DNA from: Capitulum mitella
Lineage: Eukaryota > Arthropoda > Thecostraca > Pollicipedomorpha > Pollicipedidae
Assembly (NCBI GenBank): GCA_030062745.1
Contig: CP099846.1
Coordinates: 5,456,001 to 5,520,000, forward strand
DNA length: 64,000 nucleotides
Direction: 5' to 3'
In this document: one piece after another, positions 54,868-64,000 of the stretch
Numbering within the stretch: position 1 is the first letter of the stretch
Layout: the number at the start of each line of letters is the position of its first letter
Made by a program: the position numbers and the translations under genes
The notes under the pieces: generated by a model
What the model saw: only the letters and a program-made list of their open reading frames with translations
Told to the model about the DNA's origin: nothing
Database searches by the model: none

Positions 54868-56092
54868 TTAACCCTATTCCCGGCAGAGGGGGGGGGGGGC
54901 GGAATCCGCCCCCACTCGGGTTTTTTGCTTGCCAATTCTAGGCTTTTTGACGCAGCTTCACGAAACTTGGTCACTTTTCCTAGCTATTCCTTCTACGCGC
55001 CATGACGAAATTTCGAAATTCTATTTTGCTCAGGGGCGGAGCCAGGCAACGTTTTTGGGAGGCACCTCAGGTCATTTTTGGCCATGTTGAGGGTAAAAGG
55101 AAAATGTCTGCCAAAAACACAGTTTTTAAGATAGAACTTAAAACTTTATATGAATGTATAGCTAAATAGTTGGGCAATGTACATATGTAATTTTGTTTAT
55201 CTGAGGTCACTTTACAAGGTCAGGTCAAGGTCAAAAGTCAAAATTTATTTTTTCGCAATAATTTCGGCGCCGTTTTTTCAAATGCCAAACCCGGAATATA
55301 TATGACGTAGAAAGATGCCCTCTACTTGTGTACCAAGTTTCAGCTTGATATCAGGTCAGGTCACGGAGCTATGACCTAAAATGTCAGTGCACGTACCCTA
55401 TATCGCAAAAGCCAAAAAATGAATTTTTTGGAATAGAGTGAATTTAATCGATTAAAAACGCTTACAGATAATACTGAATGCACACGACATCATTCCAGGT
55501 GACCCCAAGGTCACTGGAGGTCATTTAAGGTCAAAGGTCACAAGTTGATCTGAGAAACGTGTGACCATGACAGTTCCCCCTTTTTTATGTCCCTGGCACC
55601 GCCTATGCTAACATTATACAAACATTGTAATGCGATTTGTACTTCTTTAGCATAACATGACTAGCAGAAGCTAAAAAAGTGTTTTGGCCTCTTTTGTTCA
55701 TTCCGTTATTGGAAAACTAATCCCCCTATTTTTGAAACCCTGTGAACGCCCATGAATTTTCTCAAAATTTCAAATTTGCATACCCATGGTAAAAGCCCTA
55801 TCCATTATCTCTCGATTCATGCCAGTTTCATCGAAATCGGTCCATAAACAACGGAGTTATAAGAAGTCCAAAAGTACCCCCATTTTGACATTTTTGCCCC
55901 CTGTATCCACAAATTTCAAAATTTTGAAAATTTCTTTTTATCAAAATGTAGTTCACGTCACGGCAAATCGATTGCCGTTTGTTGCGATGAAATCGGATGA
56001 GTAGTTCTCGAGATCTCAGGGGGGGGCCGAATCCGCCCCCCCCCCCTGCCGGGAATCGGCCATACCGTCTAGCCCTCCGGGAATAGGGTTAA
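54868..56092 (+). mobile_element. Full-length TTAA-flanked MITE (piggyBac-like ends)
   Basis: It runs from TTAACCCTATTCCCGGCAGA to CTCCGGGAATAGGGTTAA, 1225 bp with both TTAA. It is nearly identical to the copy at 50013-51231 along its entire length, differing mainly in G/C homopolymer lengths, so the two are recent. It contains AGGTCAAAGGTCA at 55528-55540. A short frame at 55786-56004 is part of the repeat, not a gene. Confidence 0.9.
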
Positions 56093-56099
56093 TGCTGAC

Positions 56100-59000
56100 A
56101 TCAAACGGTTATATATTCTTTTAAGGACCGTGTCCTTGTTAAGCCAAATAATCTATGCATCATGATCACGAATATCAAGGAACGAAACATGTCCAAACCA
56201 CCATCCGCAGAGACGTAAACATGCATGCATTGGCTTACTAATGACGTCATCTCCACGACCTGACGTAGCATGGAAATAGTTTTGATGTCAAGAGTATGTA
56301 AAATTGATGACCGACAGTTACCAAAAAATTCGGTTGGGCTGGCTCTAACGGTTCGTATCTCATTCTCCCAAAACAGAGGTTTGTCCTTTTTGACACCACT
56401 TTTCCCATAGGCGATGTCGGGTTAACAGCGTAGCCCGGATGCTCATGTAACATTGTATATAGATCAATGTTCAGAGCGTCAGCAGCTTGAGCAAAAGAAA
56501 CAACTAGAGAGGTAATTTAGACAGAAACTAAAGCAGTGCCGAAACGACCCGGGATCACTAAGACAGGAGACAGAAGGGACCAAAATGGCAGCAAACTGTG
56601 CGGTGGCTGAATCATCATCATAGAAGCAATCTGATGGATAGAACTATTGGCAGTACGCTCAACATTTGTGCAGCCTCTAAGCAGTACAATAAAATGTACT
56701 CAAATACTAACCGCTATACAGGCGTATCTTTCCCAGACATGGCTCGTCTTAAGGGTATCTATTTACATTTTTTGCAGGGACTGCGCACCCCATGTGGATC
56801 TTTGCCCCTCAAAGTTCGGTTTTGCACCCACCCCAACAATTTCCAACATGTTTCTTTTTAATGGATGGTAAACAAAACGCAAATTAAAATGTCATCGCCA
56901 GAATAAGGCGGGCTAAAACAGACAAGAAATATCCATTTGTGTATAGATTAGGTTGCCAGGCCTTCGGTCCCCACTCCAATCATTTACACAAAACCAGTCC
57001 CAGAACGGGCAACTGTACCGAGAGGGTCAGCGAGGCACGGGGCGACCGTGCTATGGAGTTGCACGGCAGGATGAAGATCCTCCAGCGCCATCTGGCTTGG
57101 CACAGGTGGCAAAATTACTCCATATATGGCAATATTTGGGTGGCGGGGTCAGGGTCGAGCAACAAGCCTGCTTAGCTTGCGTAGCTGGGCTCTGATTCAG
57201 ATGCCTCCCACTTCCAACACGTACGTACGGGCTAAATTGATTAAGTAGTGACAAAAAGGCACGCCCTAGCCTGTCTAGTGTAGTAATTTTGTTATTGGTA
57301 GTTTGTGACATGCCTTCCACAGAATGAAAATTACACTTTTTTGAAACAATGCCAATGTCTGGAATCAGCTTGCGTAAAGTTAGATTGACACTTAATTTTT
57401 ATCAATGTTAATTTTACACTTAATTTACAATCAACGAAGATGTACAAGACATGTGAATGAAATGTAGACACACAAAGTGGAATCCGGGAAGGCTCGTGTG
57501 ACGTGCTGTGCTGGCACTAACTGGTCACAAACTGAACACTAGTTATTGATGCGGTTGATGTTCATGGGTGATGAATACAACGGTGAAGCAACTGAATTAA
57601 GCAAGTCGAAATATTTTACGCCCTTTACGCAGACGCATTACAATGGGCAACAAGACATTTCACTAGCTTATCGGTGACGAAATCCAAAGACTAAATTACA
57701 GGCAGATCTTCCACCGATCGGATCGCTCGGGGAGAACGCAAACACTGAACAGGCAGGAGTTGAAACTCATGCGTAGATCAGCAAACTCTATAGGAAATGT
57801 CTACCAAGGCGCAAAGTTTCCTTTAGTAGGCGAACCACATGTTCCAAATAGCCAAGAGCTCCACTGCTAATGTACTGAAATGGGGACGACCAGCAAATTT
57901 TGCTTAGTTTCGAAGTTAAGAAGGCGTCAAGAGTACCCACTAGAAGTGCGCCTCCATGTTGCCCTAGGCAAAACTAACTGCATGAACACGATACTATTCA
58001 AGTCCGCTGTTCAGTTAGCAAGCTGTATTACGCCTCAGGTGCCCGGAATACTAAACACAATGGACTCAACATAGGTACGACGACAGGCATATTATTACAA
58101 GCATCTCTGGCTGTATTTTGTGTGGTCGCATAGGCCTCTCAAGACACATTCAGTTCACTTAGCTTAGTAAAGGAGTCATGCCAGATTGATGGAAAGTCCA
58201 CTGTTGGTTGTTGGCCGACCTCAGTTCCCTTTACGCATCCAGGAGACAGATACTCCGCACCAGTAAAGACGTTCGTCGCGGAAGATCCCATCGTAGATCA
58301 CTGCCGGAAACAAGTCAGATAAGACAAGACCTACGTAAGCGTACGCCAGCCAAATCACCAAGCAACCCTCTGGATTCTGCAACACTCAGACACGTTCCCA
58401 AATAACCACAGCCATTACGGAACGACGACAGACTAAACCGCATGAACTGGTAGTAATAGTGCAATTAAATGCCATAACATCCATTAGACGGGTAGTTTCA
58501 CGTTGATGTTTGCAATGCTCCGAACAGTACTGTCGAGCGCACACGGGCAAATCACATGCATGAAGGTTGCGGTTATTTTAACTTACATAGATTAACATTA
58601 AACAATGACAATCAGGGAAAGGTGTCCCATACAATAAATTAAGCATATGCCGTGCACCTTATACCTGAATGGTTAATTGCTGTTATAGTAGGGAGGATCA
58701 CTTCCAATTTGTAATTTATCCACTATCCATGAAACGCACCGTTTCTTACCTGCTAAATTATTAACAAATCGATGGCGTTCCAAGGGCTGAGGAAGCCTCC
58801 AGACAGCTGTACAATCGCAGCGTGGGTCCACGCCAGCCACATAACCTACTCTGGTATGGCGTTTCAGAACCATCCCCGAAATGACCTGTCCAGCTCGGTC
58901 AGCTGGTGAAAGAGCCGCCGGCGATGGGCTGGTGTTTCGCCGAGGTTGACCTTTCCACCCCGAGAGGTCGAGTGCGGACCCTCCGGCTATGGAAGGTTCC

Positions 59001-59370
59001 CGGCCGGGTCTGGCGGTACCGGGGACGCTGTCGTTAGCCGGCCTTCAAACCGCGCAGCGCGCAACCAAAAAACATCATAACTTCAAATCGAGCAGATCAA
59101 TTTAAATCTCCCAACGTACGTTCACGTACGAGTCACCGTTCATGTTTGTATGGTTGTCTGTTATTTTGATTCATTGCATTTCTACCTGGTATGTCTTGGT
59201 CGTTGTGAAAACGTATTATTGATGGAAGACGCATGATTCTCGGAAAACGATTATGACAACAACGCCAGCGACTGTAGAAAAACCTCACGATCCAAGCGAG
59301 GACCATTCTGAATATATTTACTAATTTGGGATGGGAAGTATACAAACTTCACCTTATCACAGATTTCTGA
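56100..59370. other. Intergenic; no gene recognised
   Basis: Only short frames are present. Overlapping plus frames at 56939-57195 and a minus frame (57320-57051) have no motif. A CTCF-like GCGCCATCTGG lies at 57085-57095. Positions 58900-59060 are GC-rich without recognisable content. Confidence 0.5.
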
Positions 59371-59371
59371 A

Positions 59372-59445
59372 TCTCCGAAAAGCTTAACTCACTTAAGCTT
59401 TTCGGAGAGTCAAAGGCACGTGTTTAGTAAACACGTGCCTTTGAC
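59372..59445. repeat. Two abutting perfect palindromes
   Basis: TCTCCGAAAAGCTTAA (59372-59387) and its exact complement (59393-59408) flank CTCAC. Directly adjoining, GTCAAAGGCACGTGTTTA (59409-59426) and its exact complement (59428-59445) flank a single G. Neither has a mismatch. Confidence 0.95.
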
Positions 59446-59628
59446 GTAAAAAAACGGAGCTCTTTGACCGGGTCGCGACCACTGATATCCTCCCTGTAAA
59501 TTTGACGGTCCATTAAGGCTTCAGTACAACATGGACCCAGCACAGGCTGAGTCTGATAGGAACACCCGATATCGTCCCAAATTTGGAGAAGATGAGCGTC
59601 ATTCGACTGCGCCCGAAATAATTTTTTC

Positions 59629-60105
59629 ATGTTTATACTGTTTATTCATTCATTCTGCTTCTTTATTTATTGCACTACGTATTTGACTAAGCAACGCTGC
59701 GCAGACTACTCCTTATTCCGAGTTCAGTATGCCAAAAAACAATGCATGCCCAGCAATTTCTTCACCATCTTCAATCATCCTGAAAATCTGATGTGCTCGG
59801 TTTTAGTTGCCGTAGCATTCGCCCTACTTTTCCTACCGCCAGTGCATTTATGCAGATGGATGTTGACAAGGCCTGAAAAGCTTGGCCGGCATGTCACAGT
59901 GTATCATATGAAAGGACTCTCCGAAGCCAGGTTATTCCTTCCTCACCAATCTCATTTTTTTATGTGCAGCTTGAAATGGTTTTGGCGACCGATTTTGCCG
60001 ATGTTCAAGCACGTCTGGAACAAGGACGCTACCATCTCGGCGCACGCGGACACCACCTGCATGGTCATCATTGCAGCCTACACCATTTGCTGCCTATCGC
60101 ACTAA
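59629..60105 (+). CDS. Unrecognised 158-codon open frame with hydrophobic segments
   Basis: It starts with ATG and has a hydrophobic N-terminal stretch (about residues 1-18), a second near residues 57-72 (VLVAVAFALLFLPPVHL) and a third near the C-terminus, with a basic middle (RPEKLGRHVTVYHMKG). This could be a small membrane protein or an exon of one. I see no known motif, no paralogue and no promoter, and the base composition is not distinctive. It may be chance. Confidence 0.25.
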   Translation: MFILFIHSFCFFIYCTTYLTKQRCADYSLFRVQYAKKQCMPSNFFTIFNHPENLMCSVLVAVAFALLFLPPVHLCRWMLTRPEKLGRHVTVYHMKGLSEARLFLPHQSHFFMCSLKWFWRPILPMFKHVWNKDATISAHADTTCMVIIAAYTICCLSH

Positions 60106-60493
60106 CTGCTCATGCCGTCCACTGACATATCATGCATCGCCATATCACACGGCAACTGGGGCGGCCATCGGTCGTGCGCATCGTGTGCGTCGCCACGACC
60201 CACCACCACAGCCATGGCGTGTATGTGTGACCGCCATTTCAACGTTCAACATGTGTCTCCTGCCTGCGCCGAGCCTGATCGTGTCGTTCGTGACGTCACG
60301 TCACGCCGTGCCGATCGCCCTCGGCCCGACGGACCTCAGGCTACCGGTGACCCTGTGCCGAGGTCACGGCCCTGCCTCCGGCGCTGCGTGAGTCGGCCGG
60401 CCTGGACCGGTCGACCAACTGATCCGAGACACGCAGCCCCACCTGGCGTGCTGGCTAGCAACGGCAACGGCCGGCGCCCGTAGTCATTCCCGT

Positions 60494-60510
60494 AATATAT
60501 ATATATATAG
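60494..60510. repeat. AT dinucleotide run
   Basis: A short (AT)n stretch; a longer TATATGCATATATA-type tract lies at 61224-61265. Confidence 0.9.
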
Positions 60511-60514
60511 ACTT

Positions 60515-61850
60515 ATATCAAAGCTCCTCGCAAATGCCTTTTTTAGAACTCCCTTGTTAAATGAACCAGGAAACATGCATTGCATGACCCGTCAACACGG
60601 ACGCCACATTTGACCTAGCCTGTTACCTTAAGCTTTGATGACCATGGATCAGGAAGTACTCATAAGAACAGATGAAGCCTCTTGAGATGTATTACCATCC
60701 AAAACGCCAACCTATGTTTGTATTCCATTGCGATAAAGCGACTTTGGGGAAAAGTGTTGCATCTGGGTGTTTTATTTAGCTTGGGGTGTCATCAGTGACC
60801 CTTAAATAAATGATACACACATCGAAAACCGCACGGTCCGGCGCTATCGATTGCCGTTTCAATCATCTCAATCGGACCAATGGTTTCCGAGATAGACTGG
60901 TGGGGAGTTCAACGCCAATCCTCAGTCAATGGTGGCGGCGAAATACCCGAGTCAATGCCGGCAAGCCAAACATTCCAGCAGGCTGATAGTTCTCCCTGGT
61001 TACGAGTTGAAGCGCTCTCAAAAGCAGTTTTCTCTTTAAGGTCACGGCGGAGTTGCAAAGCCGTGCATTGCCGATTTTGCGGCAAAATGATTAACGTTCC
61101 GGTTCCTACCAACCTCGAGTCTTGCGTGCAGTCACTAAAGCAGTTGTTCAAGTTAGGTCGACAGGAGGTTGAGGTGGGCACTGTTTTATTGCATTCTATT
61201 GTTGTCCATATATTTCAATTGCGATGTGCATATATATGCATATATATATGCATATATATATATAATAGTTGTTAATATGTATTATATTAACCGCTCTCGT
61301 ATGCCACGGCCCCTCTAAACGCAGATTTTGCAGACTTCAATGCCTAATAGCAGCATGTATTCCTACATTACGCAGGACGTTATTATCGTCATTACTCCTA
61401 CATTGCCCAGAATTATCAGAGATGATCTGAACATCTGTATGCTCTCTAACGATAGATCACGTTTCGGTTGTAGGAAATTGACTGAGTTTATATCAACATA
61501 CCCGCTGTCTCAAAATGTCACGATGCAAACTCACTCCATTGGATGTCTTTTGGATGTTTTTTTTTTGTCAACCGTATCTTGATGAAGCGTATCGGCACCA
61601 GATACAGTCCCTGTAGTTCGCACCAATTCATATGAAGTCGCAAACTTGCGGTTACCAAAGCCAGGTACTTACGCACCATCTATCATACCGCATACCATCG
61701 TGACTCCATATGTTGTGACTGGAGCAATGTGTATTCATGTGTGGCAGTTACCGACACGCGGAACTAATTCGTTAGCACTGAGCGAAGCGTACTCGACCGC
61801 AGGGATGCCGATTTCTGTGAATAATTGGGGGCCGAGCCGAGAGCCAGACA
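60515..61850. other. Intergenic; no gene recognised
   Basis: A 131-codon plus frame (60880-61275) ends in the AT tract and has no motif. Nothing else is supported. Confidence 0.45.
61224..61265. repeat. TATATGCATATATA simple repeat
   Basis: Alternating AT with periodic GC; simple sequence. Confidence 0.9.
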
Positions 61851-61854
61851 ACCT

Positions 61855-62040
61855 AAGCTCGCCCGCCCCCCAAATGTGGGTTTCTCATCGGATTTAACCC
61901 ACTTTATTTTGATCAATGGAAAATTGTAGCTTTTTTGCTACCAGTTATGAAACTAAAAACTGCTTTCATCCCCATATACACAGGTATATAAACAGACAAA
62001 AGATAGAATGATAGAGGAACATATTGCTTTAGATTTTACT
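61855..62040. repeat. Fragment related to the repeat at 4480-4890
   Basis: CCCAAATGTGGGTTTCTCATCGGATTT then CCCACTTTATTTTGA resembles the sequence near 4572-4617. The inverted repeat itself is not kept. Confidence 0.4.
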
Positions 62041-62171
62041 CTTTCTTTTCTGCCCATCTGTTACCTATTTCGGCCGTTCTTTTTGCTACTACAGCTCATT
62101 TCTTTTTTAACCGGGCATAAAATATACATAAAATTTTTTATAAACTGGCATAAAATATACGTGAAAAAATA

Positions 62172-62281
62172 GCTAAGAAAAGTCACCAAGTTTCGTGAAG
62201 CTGCGTCAAAACGCCTAGAATTGGCAAACAAAAACCCAAGGGGGGCGAATTTAGCGCCCCCCTGCCGGGAATAGGGGTAAT
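62172..62281 (-). mobile_element. MITE left-end fragment, reverse orientation
   Basis: CACCAAGTTTCGTGAAGCTGCG ... CCCTGCCGGGAATAGGGGTAA is the reversed MITE left end, with TTAA changed to GTAA. Repeat Z follows within about 15 bp, as the association at 22.7-24.05 kb also suggests. Confidence 0.75.
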
Positions 62282-62294
62282 GATGGAACACGAT

Positions 62295-64000
62295 GCATAT
62301 TTTTGCAAAGGCCGGCGTACGTGTGTCGACAGATTTTCTGCTGTTCGGCATGCAAGTTTCTTCTTTCAGCTGCCGCTGGTTGACCATTGCCTAAAGAGGT
62401 CCAGATATGTCATCAGCAGGGACAAGCACATTGAACCGCCGAGCACAGCGACACCTACCGGGATTCTGACGCACTGCAGTGACGGCTCGTCATCAGAAAA
62501 AGCCGATGTAGTGACTCACCAAAAATGTCCCAAAATGTGCAATTAAAATAATACGTAATCTGTGTGAAATAACACGGTTTATAAAACTGAATGTATGATG
62601 AAACAGGAATAATGTGTTCATTTTGTCCCAGATTCACCAAAATAGCAGCGAAAATGCCCGCAAAGACGCCCCATGCCGAGCCGCATCCCCACAGCCGCTG
62701 GGCTCTCAAGCATGCGTCGCAAGACGACCGAAGAGGCAGCCTGCTCAACGAAATGAGCCAAGGCTAGAGCCCGGTGTAATACAGCGCCCCTGGTGAGCGC
62801 CCGCGAAACTGCACGTTGGCCGCAACTAAGCTCCTGACAGGCGAGACGCAGTACTGCTTCTGGCTACCGCCGTCGCGTTGCCACCGTCGTATCCACCGAC
62901 GAAAGATGTTCGACTGCACGATGAACCATTAGTGACGGAGAAAGGAAACTGCAGACAGCTTTATAAAATGTTGTATATTCGCATTTCGTAGTAAATCAGG
63001 ATGTCAGATGTACGTTTTGCAACTGTGCACAAATGATTCAATAATATGACAGTATGCCACCAGCAGTGACGATCATTTATCCACCGCTGTAACAGGACAG
63101 AACTTTCCGCCTGAGACGCTGAACGCGAGCGTATTTTGATAATTTTCGTCCTTTGTTTCGAGTTCATCTAGGTTTCTTTGTGGATACAGACAAAAAACTG
63201 ACCGTGATGCGTCATGTGATATTGTAGCATTTCTTTTCTTTTGTACACGTCGACCTGAAGAGGGTCGCATATCATTTATGTTATAATAATTAGACAAGGT
63301 ATACAAGAAAGACAGCCGTACATCAAACAATTTAGAGCTACACGTACGCTGTGCCTCAAATGTTTGTGGGGGCACAAGGCACCACTAATGCACCGTCTCC
63401 TGGGATTTGACGGCTTCTCTGTCCAACTTCAGCATGCTCCAACAACGCAACAACGACTTCAGCAACTACAACAACGGCATTGCCCTGTTCCAGCGGCAAC
63501 CGGTGATACATCATGCAACGCCAAATGAGCCTGACGGCCGAGATTGTTAATAAGTAATCAAATAGGGCTTCCAATGGGCCACATATTGGACCAAAGACGA
63601 TGTGTTGCCGAGCTGCGGGACCTGAGAGGGTCTCTTCATAATGACACAGAAGAACGCGTCCTCAACTTTGGCGGAGATCCGTTCCCTTTGACCGTGCAGT
63701 GCAAAAGGGAAGGAGACGCTCCTCGATATCCTACCAAAGTGCGGCCGGGGACGAAAGCCTTATCAGCAAGTATACTCATGCGCCATCTACTGGAACGGGA
63801 GACTCCAATATCCAACGACTAACGAACTTACACCTAAGTGGATACCGCCGCGCCATCTACTGCCCGGAGAAGGCTGTGCTGTAAACAGGATGGTACCCAT
63901 GCTGGGACGACTTCCATTTACTGGTACAAAACCGTTACTCTGACGAATGAAGCGAAGCGTGTAGAGGTCCAAGTGTACCATCTACTGGAGATAGGCATAC
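62295..64000 (+). repeat. Interspersed repeat Z, copy 2 (runs off the window)
   Basis: It is collinear with 22724-23930 (first part) and with 25750-26285 (last part), so it is the most complete Z copy here. It carries CTCF-like motifs at 63780-63793, 63850-63863 and 63978-63988. Short frames of up to 108 codons are not shared in a consistent reading frame between copies. Confidence 0.75.

Noticed and set aside
60071-60483. Overlapping 106- and 123-codon frames
   Set aside because: The sequence is GC-rich with few stops, Arg/Pro/Cys-heavy, and has no domain. Both frames look equally arbitrary.
1-64000. tRNA, rRNA or snRNA genes
   Set aside because: No cloverleaf-type sequence with A/B boxes and no recognisable rRNA or snRNA core was noticed. 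A covariance-model search would be needed to exclude them.

Overview
The window looks like nuclear DNA from an invertebrate animal. It has no bacterial gene organisation. Coding remnants are short and broken, non-LTR retrotransposon debris is abundant, GT/AG splice signals are visible, and much of the sequence is interspersed or tandem repeat. The I/R1-type retrotransposons with an RNase H domain and a TATAAATA + TCAG core promoter fit an arthropod best. The many GGTCA/TGACC-rich repeats are also common in lophotrochozoans. I cannot name a species, and I see no confident single-copy host gene.

Layout. At 0-5 kb there is an RT scrap, a 117-bp tandem duplication and a small inverted repeat. From 5.3 to 15.5 kb lies minus-strand LINE territory: the 5' ORF1 part of one element (5.33-6.12 kb), the 3' RNase H end of a second family (7.02-8.14 kb), and a nearly complete but frame-broken element (about 9.55-15.45 kb) with gag zinc knuckles, APE endonuclease, RT and RNase H. 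At 16-26 kb there is a repeat jungle containing a roughly 1.2-kb TTAA-flanked MITE family and a second family that I call Z, which carries CTCF-like motifs. At 26-35 kb are microsatellites, a decayed 22-bp satellite and complex repeat R1. At 36-43 kb are repeat Y (two copies), a short element with a GIY-YIG/Penelope-like remnant, a full MITE and repeat R2. At 43-51 kb is repeat S (two copies, one holding a 107-bp array), plus another MITE sitting in a paralogue whose empty site is also present in the window. At 56-64 kb there is little apart from a striking double palindrome and a third Z copy.

The most unusual content is a family of three diverged loci at 46.3-47.6, 51.4-52.6 and 53.1-54.5 kb. 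In each, two reading frames overlap along the same DNA, and the protein similarity is retained in BOTH frames between copies. Copies 1 and 3 are open in both frames. Copy 3 is a neat exon (acceptor at 53595, donor at 54481) with a plausible upstream coding exon and a 274-nt intron. Copy 1 has a TATA/initiator promoter and a branched hairpin upstream. Copy 2 is broken by two frameshifts and a stop. I do not recognise the proteins. The architecture (two long nested frames started near a splice acceptor) recalls the overlapping NS genes of densoviruses and related parvoviruses, so endogenous viral DNA is my best but weakly supported explanation.

The remaining genes do not form a pathway. Most of the window is mobile DNA and its decay products, and the MITE insertion, the S/R duplication and the nested Z/MITE junctions give a partial insertion history.
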